Origin: Burhinus oedicnemus
Lineage: Eukaryota; Chordata; Aves; Charadriiformes; Burhinidae
Assembly (NCBI GenBank): GCA_008921705.1
Contig: VFFE01007212.1
Coordinates: 1,573,528 to 1,637,527 of the forward strand
DNA length: 64,000 nt
Direction of reading: 5' to 3'
Both the position numbers and the translations under genes were made by a program. The notes under the pieces are model-generated. The model was not told the origin of the DNA. It saw nothing but the letters and a program-made list of their open reading frames with translations, and did no database searches. Of the stretch, positions 41,978-54,626 are shown one piece after another (the first letter of the stretch is position 1; every line of letters starts with the position of its first letter).

Positions 41978-44900
41978 CACTTGCTTCCTCCTGTCCTAGG
42001 ACTGAGCTTATTTCATAAGAAACCTTTGATTATAATCTATTATTTCTCAGACATGCACAAGAAAAGGTTTCTTTCACCTCAGCTGGCTCTATGGAATATT
42101 ATCTAAAGTTTTCCATCTGCCATGATACAAGAGAAACTTAACTTTAAGTGTCCTACTGCACACGGTGAGCATCTGCTCTGTTGTCAGCTATTTCCAACAT
42201 CAGATACTTTAATACATTTAGATTTGAGAAACTGTAATTTTCTTGACTGTAAACATTTGCAAATGCTATGAAGTGTTGTCTTCTTTAAATACTGGAAAAG
42301 ACTTAAACTGAAAATAAAAAATTGTAGTATAATGATTTTAAATCACCGTAAAATAAATGATTTTGATGAAACAATGCAGCAACAAACAAGCAGGAATTCT
42401 GCAGACACAAACAATTACAGACCTGGGTGTTCTGTATTTTGCCATAAGATTTTCTTCCCCCACCTTCCATAAATCATTTGCTTAGGGTGTCAGAAAGGTG
42501 CTTAGGTTGCATTACTGAACACTTAAAACCCAAGCATTTCTGCAAACCTTGAGAATCCCTTGTGTTCTTTTTATTATTTTCTTTTACTTTTTCCTAGGAA
42601 ACCACCTTACATAAGATTAAAATAAAATCCTTACTTATCCAGAGCTGGTGCATTATGAAAATTCAGCTTAAGAACATACTGCAGGTAAAAGCTTTGCTTT
42701 TGTTAACCTGAATGAAATTACCACAGATGAGCATTACAGTAAAAAAGAAGATGCAACTTCTTTACATATAGGTACAAGGATGATTTATTCTAGATTATTT
42801 TGTCTATAATATTCTATTCTATTATTCTATTATTCTATTATTATTCTTTATTATTACTGTTGAGAGCTCTCCAGTTTCAACAGCTGGAATATTAAATTCT
42901 TAAATACGTTTAATTCAGTTATCATCATTTTTCTAATATGGACCATTTTTCTAATACAGACTTTGTATTTAAACATAAAAGGTTTTCTCTGTGGAAGACC
43001 TCTTGTGAAGCTTTTCATTGCACATTTTGCTGGTATGATAATTCTTTGTTCTGTATAATACTATACCTAACTCTTGCCTGAAGAAGAGGAAAGTAAGTGA
43101 GAAATGCAACAATAATATTGGAAGAAGAGAGAGCTGGTGGTTTGTGTTAAAAATAGTCTTTCTTATGTAATCAATTCACCTGAGGCCTCTGGGTGTAGTC
43201 TTTAGTAAAGGCAAGTATATTGTAAATAAATAATAGCAAATAAAAATGTAAGTTTAACATTCTCTTCCAGAAGCCTGTTAAGGACTTACCACAAAACTCA
43301 TTTATTACATTATTGATCAAAGTGGTTATATTGGAATAATGTTGTTAAAAGTTTCAAAGTCAGTCCTTGCATAGTTGGGAATCTTCAGTTACACCTGATA
43401 TTTAAAAAATATACAAACACCTTTGATAGGTTTACCTGGATGCACACTGTTTTTTCTTAGGATTGGTGTCATATTCAGGGCACTAAATAAAAAAAAACCC
43501 TCATTTTTTGAGCAAATGTTCATTATGGCTGAATTTTGGAAATTTTCAAATGAAAATCTGTTTTTGAGGGGAGCTTTCTTGCTTCTGAGCTGGAACTGTG
43601 GCTCCCAGAAATACCGGTCTTTTTCCCATCTTCCCCAGTCGTTCCATCACTCGTACACTCACTTGCTCTCTCATGGGATGGCAGCAGAGGACCCTCTGAC
43701 ACTAACTTATTTTTTTTATAATCCTTTTGTAAAAATGCTTGAAAGGTACTACATATAAATCTCTGAATGCTTTTCATTATGTCTCGAATTTATTCTGGTT
43801 GCTGTGTCTTCATTTATTATTTTTAATGTCTTCAGAAGAAATAACAGAAGCTAAATCACTTCTAAGACCCTGAGTTCCCTTGTGCAGAATTTAATGTACT
43901 GGTAAAAAATGGTTTTAAAGCAAATGTTTTGACCACATAACATTTAGGGAAATGGACTGTAACCATCTAAAAATAAGACCCATGAAGGACCTAATAGGCT
44001 GAACTGGAGGACATGAAAAGGTGCTCTAAAGAAAGAAAAGTGTTTCCGAGGCTTAAAGGTATTCAGAGATCAGCAGGGGTCGAACCATCCAGCTCTGCGC
44101 TAACAGACCCGAGAGGCTGCTCCCCGTTCCCAAGAGGTGCCCAGTGGAGTGCCGCTCACTGCTTCTCGTTTTGGAGATGCTGGGCTCTTTGAATCAGAAG
44201 TGCTTCCCACTGGTAGGACTGCTCCAGGCACGGGGTGCAGTGAACAAATGATACCGTGGTAGGGATGCGGGATACAGCCCTTTGTGCTCTGCCCAGCTGA
44301 GCAACGAACAGCAAGCCTTGCTCTCTCAAAAGTGTCCAAACAGAAGAAGGGACAAGGGGATGCATTCTCACCTGCGGCAATTTTTGAATGCTCACCAGCT
44401 CTGAACTAAGGGAAAAACCTCTTGTTATATTTGTAGAAGCTGACGTGCAGAGATGATATACTCTGCTGTTCTTCTGCTCCTATGCACGTAACTGAGAAAT
44501 CAATACCAAAGCAGAGGCTGGCTGAGATGTACAAGGGACAGCAGGATTTCAGCAGAGGGATGTTCTGTTGCAAAATGAAGCGGCTTTATTACTTCAGGTT
44601 TTTCCTAGGAAATATAGGGGCAGGAAAGAACAAGAAATGTTCAGGTATGGTGATCTGCTTGAGTCAAGAGCTCTTGGAGGCAACAATGTGCCATTTTGAA
44701 ACTACCAGGCCCAAGGAGGGCACAACATGTTCTGAGGAATAAATTATCATAATTGGCCACCCACTACCATGAGTGACAGAAAGGTCTTCCAGAAAGAATT
44801 CTTTTGAGGCCTTCTTTGAAGGCTTTGTGCTTTGGCTGCTCAGCAGACCGACGTGCCATCAGTGGACCTCTTCAGGAGACTGCCTTGTCATCTGGAGAGA

Positions 44901-45291
44901 CCTTTGCACACCCCCTGCAGAGAATATATTGTCGCTCTTTTGAATTTTCTGGGAGTGAAGCTTGTAAATCCTGTTTTAGAGCTAGTCCAAGGAAGACAAA
45001 GGATAATAAATTTGAATAAGAAAAAAAAAAATTCCCTCTGTTTTGGTCAGTTATATGCCTCAGTCATTCACAGTACTACTCTTTGATATCAGGACTCCCA
45101 AAATCTCTCCCTTCCATGTCCTCACCTGCTTGCTGAGAAGGCAAAGATCTGTTTGGGAGCTGGAAGAGAGGACCTCTCAGCCAGGTGGCTAAAGCTTACT
45201 TAACCACGTATAACCTTTCCTTGTAGGCAGGTAAAGGGTTACTGCCACCCTGTTACTTTCTGGGGATCTGTGTCTGCTCTGCCAAAGGCGA
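41978..45291. other. Intergenic, no gene seen
   Basis: AT-rich. A short ATTCT/ATT microsatellite lies at about 42,810-42,850. Several frames of 70-110 codons overlap on both strands without recognisable motifs. Confidence 0.55.
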
Positions 45292-45769
45292 TTGAGAAAT
45301 CTTCCTAGGGAGGACTTTCCACTAAGTAGGATTTTGAAAAACGAAGCACATAGTTTTGTGAATCCAGGGAATTTTTTTCCATTTATTTTACTAGCTTGGT
45401 CAAATCAAGCAGTCTGGGACTCAAGAGGTGAACCATCAAAAGAACACTCCCCCATCACTATTCCTACAACATATTTATTTAAAAACCAGTGGCCTAGCAT
45501 CTGGGAGAGAAGAGATACATGGCTACGGGGAATACCCTCATTTTTGGGATGACTCTGACATTACAACAATGGTAATATGGTGTGAATTGGGGCCATTAAA
45601 ATGTCAGGAAAATAACTGTCTTTGGACAGTTATGCGAGTAGATTTACATTATCAGTTTTCTGCACAAGGGATCAGAGGAAACAAAAATCCACCAGCTTTA
45701 GGAAGATTCATGGGACAAAAGTGTCTCAGTGTATTTACAGAGTTCCTAATATTGTCAAAAACATTTTAA
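45292..45769 (+). other. Two overlapping frames, possibly a frameshifted relic
   Basis: An 86-codon frame (45,292-45,552) and a 113-codon frame (45,428-45,769) overlap in adjacent reading frames. Both translate into Trp- and Cys-bearing, protein-like sequence, for example a tract with IWCELGPLKCQENNCLW in the second. This is what a once-continuous coding segment with a frameshift near 45,430-45,550 would look like. I do not recognise the parent. A retroelement gene fragment is one possibility and chance is another. Confidence 0.2.
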
Positions 45770-46184
45770 AGCCACAGTTTAAAGAGTATTTTCTTCTCTC
45801 TCTCTTTTTTTTTATCCTTACTAGTAAATCCTTAACATCAACGCTTCATGTCTTAATATTTTCACAGTTAAAATCTGCAGAAATCCACACACACATATGC
45901 ATGTGCATATGTTTAACTTCAGTTGCCATTATTGTAGATTTCTGATACAACTAACTAAAGCTTTTTAATGTACAGTTCATCAACACAAAAAAGATTATAT
46001 TAAGTCCTGAGGAAACCTTATTATCTAGAAAACTCACTGCTATTAATTGTATCCTTTGCTCCAGGATAATATTTATGACAAAAAATAATATCCTCAGTCC
46101 TGACTATTCTCCTTTTAGACATCTATGATTATTACTTCACTTGAATTTATTCTGGCATCCCAAGTATCTTAAATCAAGATGTAT

Positions 46185-47015
46185 AGAATCACAGAATCAC
46201 CTAGGTTGGAAGAGAACTTTAAGATCATCGAGTCCAAACATCAACCTAACACTGCCAAAACCACCACTAAACCGTGTCCCTCAGCACCACTTCTGCCCAT
46301 CTTTTAAATACCTCCAGGGATGGGGATTCTACCACTTCCCTGGGCAGCCTGTTCCAATGTTTGATAACCCTTTCTGTGAAGAAATTTTTCCTAATATCCA
46401 ATCTAAACCTCCCCTGGCACAACTTGAGGCTGTTTCCTCTTGTCCTATTGCTTGTTACTTGGGGGAAGAGATCAACCCCCACCTCACTATAACCTCCTTT
46501 CAGGTAGTTGTAGAGAGCGATAAGGTCTCCCCTCAGCCTCCTTTTCTCCAGACTAAACAGTCCCAGTTCCCTCAGCTGCTCCTCATAAGACTTGTGCTCT
46601 AGACCTTTCACCAGCTTTGTTGCCCTTCTTTGGACACGCTCCAGCACCTCAATGTCTTTCTTGTAGTGAGGGGCCCAAAACTGAATACAGTATTTGAGGT
46701 GGGGCCTCACCAGTGCTGAGTACAGGGGCACAATCACTTCCCTAGTCCTGCTGGCCACACTATTTCTGATACAGGCCAGGATGCTGTTGGCCTTCTTGGC
46801 CACCTGGGCACACTGCTGGCTCATATTCAGACAGCTGTTGACCAACACCCCCAGCTCCTTTTCTGCCAGGCAGCTTGCCAGCCACTCTTCCCCAAGCCGG
46901 TAGTGCTGCATGGGGTTGTTGTGACCCAAGTGCAGGACCCAGCACTTGGCCTTGTTGAACCTTGTACCATTGGCCTCAGCCCATCGATCCAGCTTGTCCA
47001 GATCCCAGGACTCTC
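46185..47015 (-). mobile_element. CR1 LINE 3' portion with open RT C-terminus
   Basis: On the plus strand this opens with two AGAATCAC units (a variant of the CR1 tail) and AGGTTGGAAGAGAACTTTAA. The minus strand encodes 220 uninterrupted codons (46,929 to 46,267) of the CR1 reverse transcriptase C-terminus. Landmarks are [54 protein letters not shown] and [14 protein letters not shown]. The catalytic domain is missing because the copy is 5'-truncated near 47,015, so it is inactive. Its open frame and low divergence suggest it is younger than the CR1 pieces at 1-826 and 53-54 kb. Confidence 0.95.
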
Positions 47016-48392
47016 CCAGAACTTATTCATGAGTTTTCTTTAGAGTCTGCCCAGCTGAAAAGTACGGTGGCATTAAACTGTACACGCAATTATTTTTTTT
47101 TTTAAACAAACAAAGCCTCCAAGCCTGACAGGCAAGGGCAGGGATGGGATTAGGCAAACATCCTATACAGACGGTTCCTCTTTCTGTCTGTCAGCTTGTA
47201 AGTGCTTTCTCTTCTGGAACTATACAGTACTAACTGAGCCGGAAACAGCTATTTAAAAAGTGATTATAGTGTGACATTTTTGTTTGACCTAACATCAAGC
47301 CATGTGCAGCTTAAATGTCAGCAAAGCTATTTACTATAGGGGCAGACAGGCCCTAGCATGCTTAAATCTACCCAGCGTCTTAAACCTGCCTGCTGTCTCC
47401 ACTCGGTGCACATGAACGACACTGAAGCCAAGATGTGAAGTACAGCGCTCTGTAAGCTGTGATGATTGACTAATATGCTGGGTGGCACAAGGCATTCAGC
47501 AAGAGGCTCACAGGGAGGAAGACAAAATAATGGATAATTAAAGTCAGTCTCAGGTTAGAAAGCAGAGGCCTGTGCAGAAGTTTCCCTTGGATTAGCAGGA
47601 GCATGCCAATCGCTGGGGCGATTGTCCAGGGATGTCTGAGGAGCTGAAATATTTGGACAAAAATAGCAAGCAGAATTATTCTTTTTATTAGCGCAGGAGC
47701 TGCACCGGTGTCATGAGGGAGGAGGGAGCATGGCCCCCAGCTGTGGCCACGGGTCCGGCCGTCAGCAGGCTCCCCGCAGCCCCTGCAGCAGAGCACCGTG
47801 GCCTCAGGGCTGTAGCCCCCCGGGGCTGGCAGAGCACAAATCAGGCCACCCAGCTGCGGCTGCCATGCGAGGGGACAGAGGGGAAGGGAGGCTTCAGAGC
47901 CGTGTCACCAGCCGGCAAAATAATAGCCGAGCGGTGGGGGAGCATGAGGCTAATGCCGCTAATTACATGTATTTCTCCCTGCGTGAGAACTGACAGGAAT
48001 GAAGCGGATTCGGATCCTGCAAGGATGCACGAGCACGTACAGCTATAAAGCGATATACAGAGTTCTATAGTATCATGAGCTCTCCCTGGAAGACAATGAA
48101 CTGGTTTGCAACGGATGGAGATAAGTACGCTTATAGGTCCTTAATGGGACTAGTGGCATATATTTGGACAGCATTCCAGTCTGACCTTCTTCTCAGAGCC
48201 TAAAATAACAAACAAATCAGTGTGCCTTTATTTTGAGAAAACGTTGCTCACAGTAATAAGGGTGGGTGGGGGCACTCAAAAGGAAGCAGAGCTGTGATAA
48301 AACTCCCATTTTGTTCTTTCTTGCATGTCAGAAAAAAAAATTACATTATAATTCAGAGTGCCTTTCAGGGTTTATTTTTCTTTACATTGTTA
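47016..48392. other. Non-coding block with GC-rich core
   Basis: No supported gene. The part at about 47,690-48,000 is GC-rich, followed by GGCTAATGCCGCTAATTACA (from about 47,948), which has two TAAT homeodomain-type core sites. AT-rich segments with further TAAT/ATTA sites flank it on the left. It has the look of a conserved regulatory block, but that is an impression from composition only. Confidence 0.3.
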
Positions 48393-48475
48393 CATGCCCG
48401 ATCACATCTGATTTTGGAAGCTAAGCGGGGTCAGAGTTGGCTGGCATTTGGGAGACTGCTGAAAATGCAGTAGAC
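48393..48475 (+). pseudogene. 5S rRNA-derived pseudogene or SINE head
   Basis: About 80 bases match the middle of 5S rRNA in order: ATGCCCGAT, ACATCTGAT, then GGAAGCTAAGCGGGGTC (the box A region of the internal promoter), then GGCATTTGGGAGACTGC, which matches the box C end around GGGAGAC with a small deletion. Overall similarity to vertebrate 5S rRNA is about 75% over this span. The 5' 20-25 bases and the 3' stem are absent or unrecognisable. It could be a stand-alone 5S pseudogene or the head of a 5S-derived SINE such as the old amniote AmnSINE1 type. The downstream 60 bases (to about 48,535) do not settle this. Confidence 0.75.
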
Positions 48476-51400
48476 TGAGCAGGATCTGCGTGCTCGTTAT
48501 ATGAACGCGCAGTGCCTAAAAGCTTGATCGGGAGGGGAACTACAAGAATATTCACAGCTTTTCCATACTTTAAAATTTTGCTTTTCTCCATATATAGCAA
48601 CTGAAATAACACTATCCCCAAAAATAACATAATTAATCTTAAATGAACATTTTTTCAAATAATAATAATAATAAAAACAAAGAGACTGCTTGTGAATACT
48701 GGTTAATACTTTCCAAAGAGCACAGAAAAACCCTTTGAGAAAACTGATTATCAGGTCATTAGAGATAGGAAATAAATTATTTAATTTCTGTCTGCTTGCT
48801 ATTTACTAAGTGTTGACAGTGGCAGGGGACTGTAAAAATCTTTTCAAAACTCATTTAAGTACAATAAGTGAGAACAGTATAAACTTTTTAACAGAAAAGA
48901 TATGAGAGGTAGCTAGAGGATCTTTTTATGTGGGGTTTACTGTTTTTCTTGGTGTTTTCAGTGACAAAGGGCTTAATTATATGATATAAACGTTCCTTCC
49001 TTCTTGCCTTACCTTAGAAAACTCTAGAAGATCAAGCCTGATCTGTTACGATTTTGCTTGGAGGCTCCCAAGCAAGAGTTAAAACTTTAACAAGAGTTTC
49101 CTTCATTAAAAATGCTCATTTGTCATTCACGTTAAAACAAATATCATTTTAAAAAATAACAAATGTAACTAGAACTCCCTTCCTCTCTTGCTTTCTTATC
49201 AAATGTCATCAGTGAGTGTCGCTCAAAACCTAAGTGGGCCTTGCAATCCGGGGTGAGCTTCATGTGTTTTGTTGTGTCCCCCCCCGAAAAAAAGTTAAAG
49301 AGGCAAAACCAACAGCGAATGTGTTACAGAGAAAACAGACCTCTGAGTGTCTTTCTTCCACCTTTAAACAAGAAATAAACATGATATGGCAAAGCAAGGC
49401 AAGCTTCACATGCTATAAGCCTCTCCCAGGTAGTGCCTGAGATGCGCTTGTTCAGTTTTGCAGCCCTTCTTTGTTGTACCAAATTGTGAGGGATTTCTAA
49501 ATCCTGATTTGGATGCATCCCCCAGCAGCAGATAGAAACTGACAATTACTGAAGCAAGGCAAGTTGTTTTCAGTTTAGCAGTTTTTTTCTAAGCCAGGCT
49601 TGTGGTTTCATTTAAAGTTTGAATGCTTCCATTCTCTGAGAAGCCCAGTGGCTTTTCAATAGCAGAAGATCAAATGATGTTAATCGGGCAGTGTGACCTA
49701 ATCCTCTAATTCAGCTGCCTTTTTACATTAGAAATGTTCTGCTCATGTAAGATTGACTTGCTCTTAAATTGACTTTTTTTGTTGTGGTTAAATGTGCTAT
49801 TCTAAAGTTCTACTCCTGGCTCTGCAGACCGGTTACACAAATAAGGGAAGATCACTTTTTCTTCATTTTGTAGGTTTAGATAGGCTAATCCTAAAGGTTC
49901 TGATAGAAAATCTCTTGTTAATCACAGAAAGCCCAAGATGTTATGCAACAGCAGTGAGAAGAACATTTTTCTTTTCGGTAGGGATCCCGTAGGTTACCTA
50001 CACTGAACGGGGCTACTCTGGTCAGCTATTGCCGACTATAGGAAGACTACCATAAGTGTAATTTCTCCGCAGCCTTCAGATATACCTTCCATTGATGTTC
50101 ACACATGTTTCACCAAAGACTGAAACAAGCTCCTCGCTTTTCCCGTTTCATTTTTATTCCCTCACTTTTTCCGATGTGGTGCCTCTGGTGCACTGGGCGC
50201 CGCCGCCGGGGAAGGGCAGCTGGAGCAGTGCTCCTCTGCAGTGTCCCACCACCCTCCACACCCTGCATCTGCGGGTAGATGGCAGACTGCAGCCACACCT
50301 GATGCGCAGGATCACAGGAGAGAAAATAGCCTGCCGCGTTGCTCCGTAAACAACTGATGGCTTATGAGGTGCCATCTGAAATGACATCCTCATGCTGGCA
50401 TGAGGATGGGGGCAGCTGGGTGACTTCCCAAACACAGCTTGTCGGATGTGGCAGGTTTTCTGGCACTGTAACACCAGAAGAGCTCCTGAGCTCTACAAGC
50501 ACCAATAGATTGACCATCAGCACTGGTTGTGTCTACCGACCTCCACAGCAGTGTCCCCTAATGAAGGCCACACAAGGTGGGCCTAGCCAATTTATAGGCC
50601 ACGTGTATTTAACTGTATTAATCAGTTCCCATGCACACGTTTGGAACTAAAACTCCACAAAGCCTGGTGACGGCCATCGCTCGCACAGGCAGCACACAGG
50701 TGCCCGCATTCCTGCACAAACCCAAAGGCCGGACCCTCCTGAAACACTGGGCTCTGTGGTCAAATGACGGCCAGCACAAAGTAAGTGTCGTTCACTTAGC
50801 CCTAGGCTGGATTTGGCCAATATTTACAGTAATTACCAGCCCATAGTTAACACCATCAAAGTTAAACTACTTCCTATGACCTTGCCTGCTTGGTTTGCTC
50901 TTCTCTGTACCATTACTGAGGATTCTTGCAACAGATTTTCACTGGCTACTTCTACATCATTGCTAAGATTGCCTCAGATGAAGAAAGATATAATACAGTC
51001 TGGAGAACTAAAATGACCATTTACAGTGTCTGGCAGTTGCCCTTCAATCTTTTTGCTCTTAAGGAGAACATCAGGGCTGTTGTTCCTGCCTGTTGGGTCT
51101 GTGATAGGCAATCATTTTGCTATATCCAGTGAACTACACAACTTTTTTTTTTTTTTCTTTCTTTTTTTTTCCTGCCAGATGGTAACAAATTAATCCAATC
51201 AATTAATTACTTTTCCTGAAGATATTTTGCCAACACAAGGTTTGCAGTGTCCGTGTTGGCAGAACACAGAAGAGTTTTCAAAATTCCACGTGTTATTGTT
51301 GGCATTACATCACGTAAACCACAAGCTGATTAAGATCCACCTTATGAGTAGTTAATGGGTCTGTCCCCAGTCATCTGGCATTTGTGGAGATGATTTTCAT

Positions 51401-52984
51401 ATTACTGCACTAAGTGTGTAAAACATCCCCTTTTCCCCAGCGTTATTTTCTTAAAGAAATTGAAGCATCATTTCAGCCTGGCATTGAGTAGCAACAAATG
51501 TGGTCGAAGCAGAAATTTGTGGGCAGAGAGCGCCATCTCCAGCAACCAAACAATAATTACTCTGTGGTAATAAACCAACTACTTCGGTATTTCTCCTTTG
51601 GGATTGCCATCTGTTCTGGCAAAAGATGGAAAAAAAACCCCCTGAGACTGATGGAAGATTGAGACTTAAGCCTTAACAATGTCTTAATATCCCGTAGGGA
51701 GACTTTGCCAATCCTTGCTAAAGTTTCTGAATTAAATAAAAAAGCTGCTTAAAACAGCAAGGACCTGAGCATCCCAATTTTGTTTCTGTTTTCGGGCTAC
51801 TTAGTCCAGAGTAAAATCATGTCAGATTTTAATAGAGCTAACATTTGTACTACATTATGGTCCTCCAGCCTCCAAAGAGTCTATGCATCTAATACTACAT
51901 ATGATACGTTTGATATGTACTTGGAAAAACTCATAAATACTTCAAGTACTGTCCCAGAATGACTGTGTAGAAAACTAGTGTAAATAAGCAATATGCAAAA
52001 ATAGCATACAAAGTGCATGAGAAAAATTATATACATACAAATATTACAAAACTTACAAATATTTTAAAAATTACACTACATAAATATAAATACATTTAAT
52101 TACATAAATACAAATATTACAAAATATTACAAGCATTACAAAAAATACATAAACACAAAAGAATTATGATGGTTGTATTAAGTACAAGTGTATTTTGTGT
52201 CCATTTTATCCCACATAAATGGTACATATGTTAGTGTACACTTTTAAAGAAATCTATGCTGAAAAAAATAAACCAAGACATTATTTATAGCTGATGCCTG
52301 GGAAATTGTTCTCTACCACGATGTTAAATGATGTTGTTGCCATCCTGTTACCTAGCAGCTTTCTATTCTTCCTAACACCACGGGAAGCCTCAGGTCTCCA
52401 GAGCATTCACAGCTCCAAAGGATTCAAATGAAGCAGAGATATTAAGTGTATTAGAAAAATCAATCTGTGAATGCGGGGATGCTGCTTTTGATAGTATTCT
52501 CTAAACTAAATGGACAGCCAAGCCTGGGGCCTGCGAGCCCAGCCTCATTAATGTTACAGAAGAGTTTTTATTCTAGAAATGTATCTTAAGGACACCAGTG
52601 GCAAAGATGTCAAGCAACAAAATTTAAAATCATGCCTCCTCATGTGTGTACAAGACTCAGCCATATTAAAGAATTGTTAAAGAACTTGTAAAAGCAAATG
52701 GATTACTGGATTTAAAGGGCTATGTATACCAAACATGTACATCGATTAGAAAGATGCAGGAAGGGTTAAAAGATGAACATCTGTTATCAGCTAACCTTAA
52801 AAATAGCATTCCTCAACTACATACAGCATCTTATTTAAAATGCAAATTATTAAATTACTCTGTGTTATTTTTATGATTGTCTGAGTTCAGAAGGTATTTG
52901 ACAACTGTTCAGAAAATGAGAAAGATTCAGTTTGCAGCCACAGAGACGGCAAGATACAGAAAGAAAGGTGATGAAGCTCTAATA
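48476..52984. other. Intergenic, no gene seen
   Basis: AT-rich with no supported exon. An interrupted T-tract lies at about 51,141-51,170. The stretch 52,010-52,150 is built from irregular ACAAATATTACAAAA-type units, a degenerate AT-rich tandem repeat. A GC-richer patch at about 50,190-50,300 gives overlapping frames on both strands. Confidence 0.55.
52010..52150. repeat. Degenerate AT-rich tandem repeat
   Basis: Repeated, variable units of the form ATACAAATATTACAAAA with changing spacing. The region has no coding content. Confidence 0.6.
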
Positions 52985-54215
52985 GAAAGAGACCTGTAAA
53001 GGACAAGGCGGCAATCAAGAGCAGCTGGCATGGATTTATGAAGGACAAATCACACTTGGCCAACCTGATTGCACCCTATGATGAAACGGCTGGCTACATG
53101 GACCAGGAGGGAGCAGTGGACATAATAGATCTTGACTTCAGTACAGCTTTTGAAATAACTTCCCACAGCACTCTCACTCGCAAACTGAGGAAATACGGCA
53201 TGAACAAGCTGGCTGTTAGACACATTGAAAACTGCCTAGGCTGACAGGCTCAGTGGGTGGCAACTGGTGGCTTAGCAATCTGCCTCGAGGCCCATAACAC
53301 ACTGAGTACTCTAGGGGTTGACACTAGGGCCCATAAAGTTATTGTCTTCATCAAAAACCTGGAGCATGGGACAGGATGCACCCTCAGCACATTTTAAGAG
53401 AATGCTAAGTTAGGGGGGGTGGTTGACACTCTAAACGGTAGAACTTCATTTCTGAGGGACTTGGAGAAGCTTAAGGACTGGGCTGACAGAAGCCTTAACA
53501 CATTCAATAAGGAGAAACCGAAACAAGGAGAAACACTCAGCCCCGCACCTAAGGCAGAATAAGCCCTTCCATTCGTACCAGCTGGGAAGAAACAGGCTGG
53601 CTATCGGCTTTGCCAAAAAGGACCTAGGGTTATGTGAAAGCCAAGTCCAATATGAGCAAACAGTGTGCTCTCGTCCCAAAGAGGGCAAATCACACAGTAG
53701 CCTACATTAGAAGGAGTATGGCCAATAGACTGAAGAAAGTTACTGTCCTCTGCTTGGTGCTGGTGAGGCCCTGGCTGGACACAGGGCCCAGTTTGATGCT
53801 GGCCCAGATCAAGATGGGTGAAGGCTACCAAGATGGTTGGGATCTAAATCACATCACCCTGAAGGACAGGTTGAGGGACCCTGGGCCTCTCTTGCCTGCT
53901 GAAGCGTGTAAGGGGCCATAGAACAGCAGCCTCCAACTACTTGAAGGGGGTGTACAAATACAACAGAGCTAAACTGACCTTGGTAGTGGTAGGCAATGCA
54001 ACAAGAAATCATGGATAGAAGTGGCTGGGGAGGTCCAAAGAGGACATTATGAAACAAATTATTTACTTGGAAGGCAGTTAATCTAGACAAACTATTAAAT
54101 TTTTATCTTGGATGGTTTCAAGAGCTGTCAAGACAATACCGCAACAGATGTGATCTACTTTCAGTGGGGAGGCTGGACTGTGTAACACCCAGAGGTCCTC
54201 TCCAACTAACTTGTT
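52985..54215 (+). mobile_element. Old CR1 LINE relic, plus strand
   Basis: Decayed plus-strand CR1 reverse transcriptase. Recognisable in order are VDIIDLDFSTAFE (53,117-53,155, the relic of RT motif A), a motif with ENAKLGGVVDTLNG (about 53,400-53,440), FNKEKP, SNMSKQCALVPKRANHTV (from about 53,646) and a 3' end with GAGGTCCTCTCCAACTAA (about 54,191-54,210). Multiple frameshifts and stops break the frame, and the terminal octamers are lost. It is inactive and among the oldest CR1 copies here. Confidence 0.88.
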
Positions 54216-54217
54216 TA

Positions 54218-54405
54218 TACCCTGGTGGACACCAAATTGACCAGGAGCCAGCAAGGTGCCCTTGCCCAAAGGTGGAGGCAAGTGGTACCCTAGGCTGCAC
54301 TGGGCAAAGCACTACCAGCAGGTGGAGGAAGGTGACCCTTCCCCTCTGCTCAGTGCTGATCAGGCCATGCCTGCAGTGCTGTGACCCGCTAGTGTGTCCC
54401 ATGGA
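54218..54405 (+). mobile_element. Second old CR1 fragment, plus strand
   Basis: Immediately after the preceding relic, CR1 RT sequence begins again at an earlier point of the ORF. Translated, [20 protein letters not shown] and [14 protein letters not shown] (about 54,284-54,395) match the conserved CR1 segment that reads [18 protein letters not shown] in the copy at 1-826. The restart shows a second insertion or a tandem duplication rather than a continuation of the first element. It is broken and non-coding. Confidence 0.75.
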
Positions 54406-54626
54406 CAGCTTCTCCTGGCCTCGGTGGGATGGGCCAGGTGAACTGCTGCTGTGGCTACAGGTGAGCTCCCCCCATAGCTTGGGGACACACTGGCACAGCA
54501 AGATCCCACAGCAGCCATCTTTCTCATGCCTGACACCACCTACTTTGCCGGGACAATCCTGGCCCCATGCAGCAGTGCGCGGCCATCCCACCATCACCCG
54601 AGCCACTGCTCCGCCAGCACAAGCAG

